From contig NZ_CP157793.1 in the NCBI RefSeq assembly GCF_040110915.1, positions 4,029,001 through 4,093,000 of the forward strand: a stretch of 64,000 bases of DNA, in the 5' to 3' direction. Source of the stretch: Stappia sp. (GTDB taxonomy: Bacteria > Pseudomonadota > Alphaproteobacteria > Rhizobiales > Stappiaceae). Below are positions 36,949-46,621 of this stretch, piece by piece (the stretch's first letter is position 1; every line of letters starts with the position of its first letter). Under the pieces are notes generated by a model, which was given only the letters and a program-made list of their open reading frames with translations, ran no database searches and was not told where the DNA came from. A program made the position numbers and the translations under genes.

Positions 36949-37680
36949 TCAGGCGGCCGACAGGGCGGCGAGCGCCTCGGCCGGGTCGAGACGCCCGTCG
37001 TAAAGCGCGCGGCCGGAGATCGCGCCGGCAAGCCGGGCGCAGTCGGGCGCGGCGAGGCGCTTCACGTCGTCCATCGAGGCGAGGCCGCCCGAGGCGATCA
37101 CCGGGATCGACGTGCGGTTGGCGAGATCGAGGGTCGCCGTCCAGTTGATGCCGGCCAGCACGCCGTCGCGGTCGATGTCGGTGTAGACGATGGCGGCAAC
37201 GCCCGCGTCCTCGAAGCGGGCGGCGAGATCGTGGACGGCGAGTTCAGAGGTTTCCGCCCAGCCTTCGACGGCGACCTTGCCGGCGCGCGCGTCGATGCCC
37301 ACGGCGATCCTGCCCGGAAAGGCGGCGCAGGCGGCCTTGACCAGTTCGGGATCGCGCACCGCGACGGTGCCGAGGATCACGCGCGTGATGCCCTTGTCGA
37401 GCCAGCCCTCGATATGGGCCATGGTGCGGATGCCGCCGCCGAGCTGGACGGGATTGGAGGTCGCGGCGAGGATCGCGTCGACCGCGGCCCCGTTGCGGCT
37501 TTCGCCGGCGAAGGCGCCGTCGAGATCGACCACATGCAGCCAGGAGAAGCCCTGGTCCTGAAAGGCGCGGGCCTGGGCGGCCGGGTCGTCGTTGAAGACG
37601 GTGGCCTGGTCCATGTCGCCGAGCTTGAGGCGCACGCACTGGCCGCCCTTGAGGTCGATGGCGGGAAAGAGAAGGGGCAT
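36949..37680 (-). CDS. hisA: Phosphoribosylformimino-AICAR ribotide isomerase
   Basis: HisA isomerises ProFAR to PRFAR by an Amadori rearrangement. The 243-aa barrel has the N-terminal catalytic Asp in [32 protein letters not shown], and the second Asp in [15 protein letters not shown]. Only 17 bp separate it from the stop of an unrelated gene upstream (37698), where hisH would normally be. Confidence 0.97.
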   Translation of the reverse strand: MPLLFPAIDLKGGQCVRLKLGDMDQATVFNDDPAAQARAFQDQGFSWLHVVDLDGAFAGESRNGAAVDAILAATSNPVQLGGGIRTMAHIEGWLDKGITRVILGTVAVRDPELVKAACAAFPGRIAVGIDARAGKVAVEGWAETSELAVHDLAARFEDAGVAAIVYTDIDRDGVLAGINWTATLDLANRTSIPVIASGGLASMDDVKRLAAPDCARLAGAISGRALYDGRLDPAEALAALSAA

Positions 37681-37697
37681 GTCGATTCGGGGAGCTC

Positions 37698-38222
37698 TCA
37701 GTTCGTGGATGGATTGAGGGTACGCCAAGCTTCGCTGAGGTCTGTACCGAACAACGCCGCTCCAGCCAAGACGACGATGAGAATGCCGGTCCATATGACT
37801 GATGCCGCGAGCCCCGTTTTCACCTGTTGCCAGAACCCGGTCTGTCTCGCGATTTCCTCTTTGATTTCGCGTACGCGGACCAGTGATTCGCTGTTTACGG
37901 CATTTTCGCGAATGCTGGGCTCCAGCGCTGACACGTACTCTTCCGCATATTGACTGAGCAGATCGGATGCACGGTCGCGGAGCGTTCTACGCATGTCATC
38001 CGTCAGATAGCTGGTGATGACAGCAGAAATCTCCTCGTCGGTCGGCCGACGATGCTTGTCTTCAAGATGCTTCAGGATCCAGTCGCGCTTCTGCCGCTTA
38101 TAGAGGGCGTAAGCAACGAAGCCGACGAGATCGATATCGTTGTCCGTGTCTTCTGCGTAAAACTCGAAGACCTTGTTGTAGGCTTCCGGCGTGGCCGCAC
38201 TTGAATCGCCCGACTGGCTCAC
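37698..38222 (-). CDS. Unknown protein with C-terminal membrane segment, inserted in his operon
   Basis: I do not recognise this 174-aa protein with confidence. Its soluble N-terminal part is acidic ([20 protein letters not shown]) and continues [21 protein letters not shown] helical, charged middle could form a coiled coil (about residues 60-130). One clear membrane segment lies near 137-158 ([20 protein letters not shown]), leaving a short C-terminal tail. Sampled lines of this gene are about 53-57% G+C against about 72% in adjacent hisA, so recent transfer is likely. It overlaps the small gene upstream by 4 bp, and the pair sits between hisH and hisA. Confidence 0.75.
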   Translation of the reverse strand: MSQSGDSSAATPEAYNKVFEFYAEDTDNDIDLVGFVAYALYKRQKRDWILKHLEDKHRRPTDEEISAVITSYLTDDMRRTLRDRASDLLSQYAEEYVSALEPSIRENAVNSESLVRVREIKEEIARQTGFWQQVKTGLAASVIWTGILIVVLAGAALFGTDLSEAWRTLNPSTN

Positions 38223-38422
38223 GCCGGTTCTTTCACTTCATGCTTCCGGAAGGCCTCTTTGACACGCTTCAGGCCTGCACGATGAACGGATTCGTCAACC
38301 CTGCGAATGATCGTGCCATCCGGGAGTTTGACATCCGAGAACACGCCGCGTCCCTGCTTGTGAGGACGCATTGAATAGGTCACGTGTCCGCTGCGCGACA
38401 CCGGCTTGCCGACTTTCGCCAT
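38219..38422 (-). CDS. Small basic unknown protein, partner of the membrane protein
   Basis: A 67-aa basic protein of unknown function (MAKVGKPVSRSGHVTYSMRP at the N-terminus; a central VKLPDGTIIRRVDES). The ATG at 38422 was chosen because GGAG stands 6 bases upstream; in-frame starts exist at 38434, 38449 and 38461. It overlaps the following 174-aa membrane-protein gene by 4 bp and shares its low G+C. The two appear to be a unit, conceivably a toxin-antitoxin or defence pair, but nothing in the sequence proves that. Confidence 0.65.
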   Translation of the reverse strand: MAKVGKPVSRSGHVTYSMRPHKQGRGVFSDVKLPDGTIIRRVDESVHRAGLKRVKEAFRKHEVKEPA

Positions 38423-38478
38423 TTCACTCTCCATCGCCACTTGCAGCATATAATCATGCAAGCACGTTTGTGAATCCC

Positions 38479-39129
38479 CTAAGGCGCCCAGTCGAGGAAG
38501 TTGGCGATCAGCGCGAGGCCGAGTTTCTGGCTCTTTTCCGGGTGGAACTGGGTGCCGATCATGGTGTCGCGGCCGACCATCGCGGTGATCGTGCCGCCGT
38601 AGTCGGCGGTCGCCAGAACGTGGTCGGGGGTCTCCGCCTTCAGGTGGTAGGAATGCACGAAATAGGCATGGCCTCCGTCGCGACCGGTTTCGAGCCCCGC
38701 GAGCACCGGGTGCGGGCGGGTGACCTGAAGCGTGTTCCAGCCCATGTGCGGGATCTTCAGGTCGGGGTCGTCCGGGGTGATCGCGGTGACGTCGCCCGGG
38801 ATCCAGCCGAAGCCCTGCGCCGTCTCGAATTCGAGCCCGCGTGTCGCCATCAGCTGCATGCCGACGCAGATCCCGAAAAAGGGGCGGCCCTTCGTCTCCA
38901 CGGCGTCGACCAGCGCCTCGGTCATGCCGTCGACCGCGGCGAGCCCGCGCCGGCAGTCGGCGAAGGCGCCGACGCCGGGCAGCACGATCCGGTCGGCCCG
39001 TGCCACCACGTCCGGGTCCGCCGTCACGCGCACCCGCGGATTGGCGCCATGGCCGCGGGCGGCGTGTTCGAACGCCTTTTCCGCCGAGCGCAGGTTGCCG
39101 GATCCGTAGTCGATGATGGCGATGAGCAT
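38479..39129 (-). CDS. hisH: Imidazole glycerol phosphate synthase glutaminase subunit
   Basis: HisH is the class I glutamine amidotransferase that feeds ammonia to HisF. The 216 aa have the nucleophile Cys88 in [12 protein letters not shown], the His-Glu dyad in [10 protein letters not shown], and oxyanion-region PGVGAFADC. It starts at the ATG at 39129, 29 bp after the DUF2628 gene. Its normal neighbour hisA is pushed about 800 bp downstream by the two-gene insertion. Confidence 0.97.
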   Translation of the reverse strand: MLIAIIDYGSGNLRSAEKAFEHAARGHGANPRVRVTADPDVVARADRIVLPGVGAFADCRRGLAAVDGMTEALVDAVETKGRPFFGICVGMQLMATRGLEFETAQGFGWIPGDVTAITPDDPDLKIPHMGWNTLQVTRPHPVLAGLETGRDGGHAYFVHSYHLKAETPDHVLATADYGGTITAMVGRDTMIGTQFHPEKSQKLGLALIANFLDWAP

Positions 39130-39158
39130 GGAACTGTCCGTGGCAGGTCGGGTTCGGG

Positions 39159-39677
39159 TCAGGAGGTGCCGCGCGGGGGCGCGGGCGTGAAGCCGATCAC
39201 CTGGGGTCCGCCGATGCGCGGCGCGCGCGCCGGCGCGGGCGGGCTCGGCGGCGCCGGCGCGGCCGCAGGAGCGGGATCGGGCGCGCGGGCCGCGGCGGCG
39301 GCAAACCCGGCGAAGAAGCGGCGTTCGGCATCGATGCGCGTCGCGCCCTCGACGACGCCCGCCAGCCGCCATCCGCGCCGTTCCAGCGTCCAGCGGCGCA
39401 ATTCGTTCGCCTCCAGCGCGACGAGCAGCGAAAAGGCGGCCGCGACGACGCCGGGCACGGCCCCGCCGAGCGCCTGCGCGCTCGCTTCCAGCAGCAGCCC
39501 GACGACGAGATAGACGAGGAGCACCAGCCACAGCCGGTGGACGAGCATCCAGGGGATCGCGACAAACAGCGCCGGCCAGCAGAACCCTTCCTTGATGAAG
39601 ACGGTGCGGTCGAAGGCCTCGTCGGTCATCTCGCCCGGCCGCGCGCCCGGCGGGATCATCACGGTGTAGATCGTCAC
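39159..39677 (-). CDS. DUF2628 membrane protein of the his operon
   Basis: A 172-aa DUF2628 protein of unknown function. The N-terminus [16 protein letters not shown] and the stretch [20 protein letters not shown] are typical; two to three membrane helices follow (to about residue 90). The C-terminal 60 residues are Ala/Pro-rich. It lies between hisB and hisH, where the family is found throughout the Hyphomicrobiales. No link to histidine synthesis is established. Confidence 0.88.
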   Translation of the reverse strand: MTIYTVMIPPGARPGEMTDEAFDRTVFIKEGFCWPALFVAIPWMLVHRLWLVLLVYLVVGLLLEASAQALGGAVPGVVAAAFSLLVALEANELRRWTLERRGWRLAGVVEGATRIDAERRFFAGFAAAAARAPDPAPAAAPAPPSPPAPARAPRIGGPQVIGFTPAPPRGTS

Positions 39678-39708
39678 GATACGCCTCCTTGCCGCGCGGC
39701 GCGCGGGC

Positions 39709-40302
39709 TCAACCGCCGAGCTGCCCCTTGGTGGAGGGGATGCGGCCCGCCTGGCGGGGGTCGGGTTCCACGGCCTTGCGCAGGCAGCGCGCCACCGCCT
39801 TGAAGCAGGTTTCGGCGATATGGTGACAATTGGTGCCGGTCAGGCCGGCGATGTTGAGCGTGATGCCGGCGTTCATCGCGAAGGCGCGGAAGAACTCCTC
39901 GAACAGCTCCGTGTCGAAGTCGCCGATCTTGTCGCGCGAAAAGCTCACGTCCCAGACCAGGAACGGCCGGCCCGAGACGTCGAGGGCGCAGCGCGTCAGC
40001 GCCTCGTCCATCGCCAGATGGCAGTCGGCGTAGCGGGTGATGCCGGTCATGTCGCCGAGCGCCTGCCTGAGCGCCTGGCCGAGCGCGATGCCCACATCCT
40101 CGGTGGTGTGGTGGAAGTCGATATGCGTGTCGCCGCGCGCCTTCACCGTGATGTCGATCAGCGAATGGCGGGCCAACTGCTCGAGCATGTGGTCGAGAAA
40201 GCCGACGCCGGTCGCGATGTCATAGGCGCCGGTGCCGTCGAGGGAAACCGTGACGGCGATGTCGGTTTCCTTGGTCTCGCGCGAGATGGAGGCAGTGCGC
40301 AT
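39709..40302 (-). CDS. hisB: Imidazoleglycerol-phosphate dehydratase
   Basis: HisB dehydrates imidazole-glycerol phosphate to imidazole-acetol phosphate. The 197 aa are the monofunctional form, without a histidinol phosphatase domain. Manganese-ligand motifs are present: [30 protein letters not shown], and near the end [21 protein letters not shown] lies about 9 bases before the ATG. It heads the his operon; the promoter must be in the 229-bp gap shared with pyrF, where I could not define one. Confidence 0.97.
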   Translation of the reverse strand: MRTASISRETKETDIAVTVSLDGTGAYDIATGVGFLDHMLEQLARHSLIDITVKARGDTHIDFHHTTEDVGIALGQALRQALGDMTGITRYADCHLAMDEALTRCALDVSGRPFLVWDVSFSRDKIGDFDTELFEEFFRAFAMNAGITLNIAGLTGTNCHHIAETCFKAVARCLRKAVEPDPRQAGRIPSTKGQLGG

Positions 40303-40531
40303 CGAAAACGTCTTTCCTATCGGCCCGGAGCGTGCGGTCGACCCGGTGTCAGCGCCTTGTATCAGGCGGGTGCGGGCATGGAAATACCTCACGCGGCGCG
40401 CGGCCGGTTCGATGGATCGGGCGCGTGCCGGAAGAGGACCCGGCCGGGGATCTGGCCAAACCGGGCACACCTCGCGTAAGAGAACGGGAGACGCCTTGCG
40501 CCCGCCTCGACCGTCCGGAGACCGATTTGCG

Positions 40532-41302
40532 ATGACCGCCCCCGATCCTTTGCCCCAGTCTGCCTCGATGCAGACCGCCCCGATGCATCCGCGGTTTGCC
40601 CCGCGCACCGCCCGCGACCGGCTGATCGTCGGCCTCGACGTGCCGAGCGTCGACGAGGCCCGCGACATCGTGCGCCGGACGGAAGGCGCGGTCGGCACCT
40701 ACAAGATCGGCATGCAGCTGCAGTTCGCCGGCGGGCTGGCCTTCGCCGAGGAGCTGGCCCGCGCCGGCCACAGCATCTTCCTCGACGTGAAGCTGCTGGA
40801 CATCGACAACACGGTGATGAAGGCGGTGGAGAACATCGCGCGCATGGGCGTGCGCTTCGTCACCATCCACGCCTACCCCAAGGCGATGCGCGCCGCCGTT
40901 CAGGCGCTGGAGAACGTCGGTGGCGACCTCTGCCTGCTCGGCGTGACGGTGCTGACCTCGATGGACGAAAGCGATCTGCACGAGGCCGGCTATGCGGGCT
41001 CGGTGCCGGATCTGGTGCGCGCCCGCGCGGCGGATGCGCGCGCCGCCCGCATGGGTGGGATCGTGTGCTCGCCGCAGGAAGTCGGCGACCTGCGCGGCGT
41101 GCTCGGTCCCGATCTGGTGGCGGTGACGCCGGGCATCCGCCCCGCCGGTTCCGCCGCCGGCGACCAGAAGCGGATCATGACGCCGGCGGATGCGATCCGC
41201 CAGGGTGCCGACTATCTGGTGGTCGCGCGCCCCGTCGTCACCGCGCCCGACCCGCGCGCGGCGGCGCAAGCGATCGTCGCGGAGATCGAAGCGGCTCTTT
41301 GA
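40532..41302 (+). CDS. pyrF: Orotidine 5'-phosphate decarboxylase
   Basis: PyrF makes UMP by decarboxylating OMP. The 256 aa have the catalytic tetrad motif [28 protein letters not shown] near the start, TPGIRPAG and the phosphate-site [14 protein letters not shown]. The first 25 residues exceed the family's usual start, so translation may begin at the ATG at 40568 or 40583. It diverges from hisB and stands alone. Confidence 0.95.
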   Translation: MTAPDPLPQSASMQTAPMHPRFAPRTARDRLIVGLDVPSVDEARDIVRRTEGAVGTYKIGMQLQFAGGLAFAEELARAGHSIFLDVKLLDIDNTVMKAVENIARMGVRFVTIHAYPKAMRAAVQALENVGGDLCLLGVTVLTSMDESDLHEAGYAGSVPDLVRARAADARAARMGGIVCSPQEVGDLRGVLGPDLVAVTPGIRPAGSAAGDQKRIMTPADAIRQGADYLVVARPVVTAPDPRAAAQAIVAEIEAAL

Positions 41303-41355
41303 GGCGCAGGCCGCACCGGGGCGCTTGCGTAACCGGGATGCGTCCCCGCTAGGCG

Positions 41356-42579
41356 TCAGCCGGCCGCCGCCGCCGGGACCGCCTGCGTCCTGCGCTCGGA
41401 GGCAAGCGCTGTCGCGAGATGCTCGGTCGCGGCCTGAACGCCGCCCGCCCCATGCGGGATGCCGAGCACCGACAGGCCCATCTCGACGCTTGCCAGCGCC
41501 CCGAGCACGGTCGGCGCGTTGACGTGTCCCATGTGGCCGATGCGGAAGCCGTGGCCGTGGATCTCGGCGATGGTCTCGCCGATGGTGACCCCGCAGGTCT
41601 CCAGACAGAAGCGGCGCAACCGCTCCGGATCGTGGTCGGGCATCAGCACCACGGTGACGGAATCCGCCCGTTCTTCCGGGCGTTCGATATTGAACGCGAG
41701 GGCTCCGGCTTGCGCCCAGACCGCGACCGCCGCGCGCACGGCTTCGGCCAGCAGCCGATGGCGGCGCTGCGCGGCCGCAAGTCCTTCGGCGAGCAGCAGA
41801 TCGAGCGCGGCACGCAGGGCGAAGATCAGATGCTCGGGCGGCGTGCCGCAGTATTTCTGGTAATGCGCCGCGCCCATGCGGAACGTCCAGTCCCAGTAAT
41901 GGGTGACGAGCCCGGCCGAGGCATGGGCGGCCATGGCGCGCGGGCCGGCGGCGACGAAGGACAGGCCCGGCGGCGTCATCAGGCCCTTCTGGGTGGCGCT
42001 GACGGAGAGATCGACGCCCCAGCCGTCCATCTCGAAGGGCACGCAGGCGAGCGAGGCGATGGTGTCGACCATGAAGAGGGCCGGATGACCGGCCGCGTCG
42101 AGTGCACGGCGCAGTGCGGGAATGTCGTTGAGCGCGCCTGAGGCGGTGTCGATCTGGACGACCAGAACGGCCTTGATTTCATGGGCGTCGTCGGCCGCCA
42201 GCCGCGCCTGAAGCGCGGCCGGGTCGACGGCGCGGCGCCAGTCGCCGGGAAGCAGCTCGACGTCGAGCCCCAGGCGCGCGCCCATCTCGCCCCAGCCGCG
42301 TGCGAAGCGGCCCGATTCCAGCACCAGAACCCGGTCGCCGCGCGACAGCGTGTTGGACAGCGCCGCCTCCCAGGCGCCATGGCCGTTGGCGGCATAGATG
42401 AAGGTCTCCCCGGCGGTGCCGAACAGCGTCTTCAGGTCGGCCAGACAGCGGTCGGTCATGTCGACCAACTCGCCCTGGCGGATGTCGATGGCCGGCCGGT
42501 GCATGGCCTGCAGAACGGCGTCGGGGACCGTCGTCGGTCCGGGGATCATCAGGACCTGGCGGCCATGGGCAAGCGTCAC
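41356..42579 (-). CDS. Class V PLP aminotransferase (serine/alanine-glyoxylate type)
   Basis: A 407-aa aminotransferase of the alanine-glyoxylate / serine-pyruvate subgroup. VLMIPGPTTVPDAVLQAMHR is the family N-terminus, and the PLP Lys fits SVSATQKGLMTPPG. The GTG at 42579 was chosen because GGAGG stands 5 bases upstream. It follows an FAD oxidoreductase and glutaryl-CoA dehydrogenase on the same strand, so it may serve an amino-acid catabolic route leading to glutaryl-CoA. A role with glyoxylate as acceptor is the family default. The substrate pair is not certain. Confidence 0.85.
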   Translation of the reverse strand: MTLAHGRQVLMIPGPTTVPDAVLQAMHRPAIDIRQGELVDMTDRCLADLKTLFGTAGETFIYAANGHGAWEAALSNTLSRGDRVLVLESGRFARGWGEMGARLGLDVELLPGDWRRAVDPAALQARLAADDAHEIKAVLVVQIDTASGALNDIPALRRALDAAGHPALFMVDTIASLACVPFEMDGWGVDLSVSATQKGLMTPPGLSFVAAGPRAMAAHASAGLVTHYWDWTFRMGAAHYQKYCGTPPEHLIFALRAALDLLLAEGLAAAQRRHRLLAEAVRAAVAVWAQAGALAFNIERPEERADSVTVVLMPDHDPERLRRFCLETCGVTIGETIAEIHGHGFRIGHMGHVNAPTVLGALASVEMGLSVLGIPHGAGGVQAATEHLATALASERRTQAVPAAAAG

Positions 42580-42675
42580 GGTATCCTCCCGCAAAGTGGG
42601 CTGGCGCGGCGGCCGGACGCGGCCCGCGCGAAACGTGGCGAAGGCCGCCCCCGGGCGGCGCATTCGTTCTGCAGT

Positions 42676-43857
42676 TTAAACGACGTTGCGTTCCGCGACA
42701 GGCCGATTTTCGGCGATGCGGGCCAGATGAAGCGGCGTGAGATCGAGCGTGCGGTAACGCTCGTGCACGATCAGCTCCGCGATCCCGCGCCCCGCCGCCG
42801 GTGCCTGCTGCAGCCCGTGGCCGGAAAAGCCCGCGCACAGGAAAAACCCCGGCACGCCGTCGACCGGACCGAGCAGCGCATTGTGGTCGAAGAGGTTCAT
42901 GTCGTAATGCCCGGCCCAGGCGGCGCCCGGCTTGATCGCCTCAAAGGCCGGCACGCGATGGGCGATCGTCGGCCACAGATGCTCCTCGAAGAACGTGTGG
43001 TCGACCTCGAAGTCGTCCGTCTCCGGATCGTCGCTCTCCGGCGGGGCCGATCCGCACAGGAAGCCTGTGCCTTCGGGGCGCACGTAAGTGCCGGTCGGGT
43101 CGACCAGCAGCGGACAGCCCGCGACCGCCTCGCGGCAGTCGAAGGTGAAGATCATGCGCTTCTTGCTGACGACGGGAATGTCGACGCCGAGATCGGCGGC
43201 AAGGCGCGCGGCGCCGCTCGCGCCCGCGGCGTTGACGAGCCGGTCGCACAGCACCGTGTCGCCGTCGGCCAGCGTCAGCCGGAAGCCGTCGCCGTCGCGC
43301 GCGGCGGCCACCACCTCGCCGGCGCGATAGGGCACGTCGCGGGCCCGGGCGGCCTTGCGGAAGGCCTGCATCAGCCCGTAGCCGTCGAACCAGCCCTCGC
43401 CGCGCGCGCCCCAGCAACCGGCGGCCACGTCGTCGACGTTGAGCCAGGGAAAGCGCTCTTGCAGGCCGTCGGGCTCGAGGAAGACGATATCCGCGCCGAG
43501 CCGGGTCTGCAGGGCGTGGTTGGCCTCCAGAAGGTCGCGCCTGTCGGGCGTGGCGAGAAACAGGTAGCCGCCCTCGTGCAGGTCGATCGCGGGCCGGTCG
43601 TCGCCGACCGCGAGACGCGTGCCGATCTCGCGCAGGAAGTCGATGCCGTAGAGCGAGATCTCGATGTTGACGGCGGTGGAGAACTGCTGGCGGATCGAGG
43701 CGGCGGAGAGCGCCGAGGCGCAGCGGGCGTAGGAGGGGTCTTTCTCGATCACCAGGACCGATCCGTTGAAACCGGGGTCCATGGCGAGATGGCAGGCGAT
43801 GGAGGAGCCCATCACGGCGCCGCCGACGATGGCGACGTCGACGCGGGTCTGGGTCAT
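42676..43857 (-). CDS. FAD-dependent oxidoreductase (DAO family)
   Basis: A 393-aa FAD enzyme of the D-amino-acid oxidase/sarcosine oxidase superfamily, with the dinucleotide motif VDVAIVGGAVMGSSIA at the N-terminus, and the FAD-contacting C-terminal GFFLCAGFSGHGLQQAP. It resembles the FOXRED1-like branch more than DadA, by eye. It lies between an aminotransferase and glutaryl-CoA dehydrogenase in the same direction. It likely oxidises an amino or hydroxy acid, passing electrons to the respiratory chain or O2; which one is unknown. Confidence 0.85.
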   Translation of the reverse strand: MTQTRVDVAIVGGAVMGSSIACHLAMDPGFNGSVLVIEKDPSYARCASALSAASIRQQFSTAVNIEISLYGIDFLREIGTRLAVGDDRPAIDLHEGGYLFLATPDRRDLLEANHALQTRLGADIVFLEPDGLQERFPWLNVDDVAAGCWGARGEGWFDGYGLMQAFRKAARARDVPYRAGEVVAAARDGDGFRLTLADGDTVLCDRLVNAAGASGAARLAADLGVDIPVVSKKRMIFTFDCREAVAGCPLLVDPTGTYVRPEGTGFLCGSAPPESDDPETDDFEVDHTFFEEHLWPTIAHRVPAFEAIKPGAAWAGHYDMNLFDHNALLGPVDGVPGFFLCAGFSGHGLQQAPAAGRGIAELIVHERYRTLDLTPLHLARIAENRPVAERNVV

Positions 43858-43963
43858 GGCTGTGATCTCGTTGGCAGGGCGAACATGCTGAGCGGAAACG
43901 AAAAACGCGGGCGAGGAATCGCCCGCGTCCAACGCTAGCACGAATTTTCGCGTCGTGCCGAGA

Positions 43964-45187
43964 TCAGAAGAACGCCTGCAGGCCGGTCTGCGCGCGGCCG
44001 AGGATCAGCGCATGGATGTCATGCGTGCCCTCGTAGGTGTTGACGGTCTCCAGGTTCTGCGCGTGGCGCATCACGTGGTACTCTTCCTGGATGCCGTTGC
44101 CGCCGTGCATGTCGCGGGCCTGGCGGGCGATGTCCAGCGCCTTGCCGCAATTGTTGCGCTTGACGATGGACACCATCTCCGGCGCCGCGCGGCCCTCGTC
44201 GAACAGACGGCCGACGCGCAGGGAGGCCTGCAGGCCGAGCGAGATCTCCGTCTGCATGTCGGCGAGCTTCTTCTGGAAGAGCTGGGTCTGGGCGAGCGGC
44301 TTGTTGAACTGCTTGCGCTCCAGGCCGTAGTCGCGGGCGCGGTGCCAGCAGTCTTCCGCCGCGCCGAGCGCGCCCCAGGAGATGCCGTAGCGGGCCCGGT
44401 TGAGGCAGCCGAACGGACCCTTCAGGCCGGAGACGTTCGGCAGCAGCGCGTCCTCGCCGACCTCGACGTTGTCCATGACGATCTCGCCGGTGATGGAGGC
44501 GCGCAGGGAGAGCTTGCCGCCGACCTTCGGCGCGCTGAGGCCCTTCATGCCCTTTTCCAGCACGAAGCCGCGGATCGCGCCGTCATGGGCGTCGGACTTG
44601 GCCCAGACGACGAAGACATCGGCGATCGGCGAGTTGGAGATCCACATCTTGGATCCCTTGAGCCGGTAGCCGCCGTCGATCTTCTCGGCGCGGGTGCGCA
44701 TGCCGGCGGGATCGGAGCCGGCGTCCGGTTCGGTCAGGCCGAAGCAGCCGACCCATTCGCCGGAGGCGAGCTTGGGCAGGTACTTCTTGCGCTGGGCCTC
44801 GTCGCCATAGGCGTAGATCGGATACATGACCAGCGACGTCTGCACCGAGTTCATCGAGCGGTAGCCCGAATCGACGCGCTCGATCTCGCGCGCCACCAGG
44901 CCGTAGGCCACATAGGAGGCGGCGGCGCAGCCGTAGTCTTCCGGCAGCGTCACGCCGATCAGGCCGAGCTCGCCCATCTCGTTGAAGATCTCGCGATCGG
45001 TGCGCTCGTTCGCATAGGCCGACAGGACGCGCGGCAGGAGCTTGTCCTGCGCATAGGCGCGGGCCGTCTCCATGATCAGGATCTCGTCCTCGTTCAGCTG
45101 GTCGCGCAGCAGGAACGGGTCGTCCCACATGAAGCTGCCGCCGCCGGTCGGATTGGATTTCGGCTGAAGAGCGGTGTTGGCGGTCAT
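43964..45187 (-). CDS. gcdH: Glutaryl-CoA dehydrogenase
   Basis: Acyl-CoA dehydrogenase that oxidises and decarboxylates glutaryl-CoA to crotonyl-CoA, the endpoint of lysine and tryptophan degradation. The 407 aa contain [40 protein letters not shown], and [18 protein letters not shown] with the catalytic Glu of the Tyr-Glu-Gly-Thr motif. These fit glutaryl-CoA dehydrogenase better than short-chain enzymes. The gene diverges from a LysR regulator across 232 bp, and the FAD oxidoreductase and aminotransferase lie downstream. Confidence 0.93.
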   Translation of the reverse strand: MTANTALQPKSNPTGGGSFMWDDPFLLRDQLNEDEILIMETARAYAQDKLLPRVLSAYANERTDREIFNEMGELGLIGVTLPEDYGCAAASYVAYGLVAREIERVDSGYRSMNSVQTSLVMYPIYAYGDEAQRKKYLPKLASGEWVGCFGLTEPDAGSDPAGMRTRAEKIDGGYRLKGSKMWISNSPIADVFVVWAKSDAHDGAIRGFVLEKGMKGLSAPKVGGKLSLRASITGEIVMDNVEVGEDALLPNVSGLKGPFGCLNRARYGISWGALGAAEDCWHRARDYGLERKQFNKPLAQTQLFQKKLADMQTEISLGLQASLRVGRLFDEGRAAPEMVSIVKRNNCGKALDIARQARDMHGGNGIQEEYHVMRHAQNLETVNTYEGTHDIHALILGRAQTGLQAFF

Positions 45188-45283
45188 GGTCTTTCGTTTC
45201 CTCCACGGTCGCGCGGGCCGCACGGCACTCGCACAAGGGTCGGGGTGTCCCGGGACGGGTATCGGCACCGGCAATACGGGACG

Positions 45284-45297
45284 GTGCATGCGTGCAC
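45284..45297. promoter_or_regulatory. Inverted repeat in the gcdH-LysR spacer
   Basis: GTGCA-N4-TGCAC, a perfect 5-bp inverted repeat 97 bp upstream of the gcdH ATG and 123 bp upstream of the LysR start. Its size and position suit a LysR-type operator. A smaller TTCA-N4-TGAA lies at about 45398-45409. Neither is proven. Confidence 0.35.
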
Positions 45298-45419
45298 GCG
45301 GATCCGTTACAAGGCGGCGACCGCCCGGGCAGCAATTTCACGCCGCCGGAGTGTCTTGTCTGGGCAGGCGTTGCGAAAGTGATATTGTGTCCCGAGTTCA
45401 TGAGTGAATGGAATAGGCT

Positions 45420-46367
45420 TTGAAACGCGGATTCGTTCCCCACGCCGACAGCCTGATCGCCTTCGAGTGCGCGGCCCGGCATGGCAGCTTCACCCGGGCG
45501 GCCGAGGAGCTGCATCTTACCCAGGGCGCGGTGTCGAAGCAGGTGCGCCATCTGGAGACCCGGCTCGGCGTCGAGCTGTTCAAGCGGGTGCGCCAGCGCA
45601 TCGTGCTGACCGATGCCGGCCGGCTCTATCTGCACGACGTGCGCGGGGCGCTGGAAAGCCTCACGGCGGCGACGCGTCAGGTCATGTCCTTCGCCGGCAA
45701 CGAGGACGTGCTCAATCTGGCGACCCTGCCCTCCTTCGGCACCCGGTGGCTGGCGCCGCGTCTGGCCCGTTTCGTGGCGGTGCATCCCACGGCGAGCCTC
45801 AATCTCGCGGTGCGCCTGCGCCCCTTCGATTTCGCCAAGGAGCCCTTCGACGCGGCGATCCACTACGGCGATCCGGTGTGGGCGGGGGCGATCGCCGAGC
45901 CGCTGTTTCGCGAGGACGTGATCGCCGTCGCCTCGCCCCGCTTTCGCGACCGCCACCGCATCGAGACGCCCGCCGATCTGGCGCCGCTGATGCGGCTGCA
46001 CCAGTCGACCCGGCCGCTCGCGTGGCGGCAGTGGTTCGAATGCGCCGGCGTCGATACCGACCTTGCCTTCCAGGGGCCGCGCTTCGAGCAGTTCGTGATG
46101 ATGGCCCAGGCGGCGGCGCATGATCTCGGCGCGGCGCTGGTGCCGCGGTTCTTCGTCGCCGAGGAACTGGACGAGGGACGCCTGGTGCAATTGTTCGACC
46201 ACGTCCTGCGACTGCCCTCCGCCTATCATCTGGTGTTTCCCGAAAACCGAACCCTGCGCCCCATCGCCGGGGCGTTCCGCGACTGGCTGCACAGGGAGGT
46301 GGCACGCGAGAACGCCGACGAGGCGACCCCGGAGTTGATCCCGGACGCCGCGCCGTCCCGGGGGTGA
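45420..46367 (+). CDS. LysR-family regulator (GcvA-like), probable gcdH regulator
   Basis: A 315-aa LysR regulator. The winged HTH lies near residues 9-68 (GSFTRAAEELHLTQGAVSKQ) and a GcvA/DsdC-like effector domain follows (VLNLATLPSFGTRWLAPRLA). The start is TTG at 45420; no ATG or GTG in frame fits the family N-terminus. It diverges from gcdH, so it probably controls that gene in response to glutarate or glutaryl-CoA, as in other proteobacteria. This function is inferred from position. Confidence 0.88.
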   Translation: MKRGFVPHADSLIAFECAARHGSFTRAAEELHLTQGAVSKQVRHLETRLGVELFKRVRQRIVLTDAGRLYLHDVRGALESLTAATRQVMSFAGNEDVLNLATLPSFGTRWLAPRLARFVAVHPTASLNLAVRLRPFDFAKEPFDAAIHYGDPVWAGAIAEPLFREDVIAVASPRFRDRHRIETPADLAPLMRLHQSTRPLAWRQWFECAGVDTDLAFQGPRFEQFVMMAQAAAHDLGAALVPRFFVAEELDEGRLVQLFDHVLRLPSAYHLVFPENRTLRPIAGAFRDWLHREVARENADEATPELIPDAAPSRG

Positions 46368-46470
46368 CCGGCGCCCGAGATCGACACCTGAGAGAGGCGC
46401 GGGCATTTCGGCTTTGCAGGCGCCGCGAATCCTGTTCGTATCGGTGTGTCTTCAGTCATGGAGATGCGGC

Positions 46471-46525
46471 GGTCCTGATCGCGGGGTTCCCCCCCTCCCT
46501 CCTCGCGATCAGGACCAACTTTCTT
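46471..46525. terminator. 16-bp stem hairpin between convergent LysR and rlpA-like genes
   Basis: Left arm 46471-46486 (GGTCCTGATCGCGGGG) and right arm 46501-46516 pair over 16 bp with one G-U wobble, around a 14-nt pyrimidine loop; AACTTTCTT follows on the plus strand. It sits 100 bp past the LysR stop and 100 bp before the rlpA-like stop, so it probably terminates one or both. Its stem is by far the longest in the window. Confidence 0.7.
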
Positions 46526-46621
46526 CCACGCGGCCCCTCAGGCCCGGGACCCCGATCCATTTCCTTCCGCCGAAACGGCCCGGATGGCCGACGCGTGCGA
46601 CGCCCCGGCGGGCGGAGCGGG

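Noticed and set aside
37698-38422. Insertion sequence or prophage remnant in the his operon
   Set aside because: No transposase, terminal inverted repeats or target duplications can be seen around the two genes.
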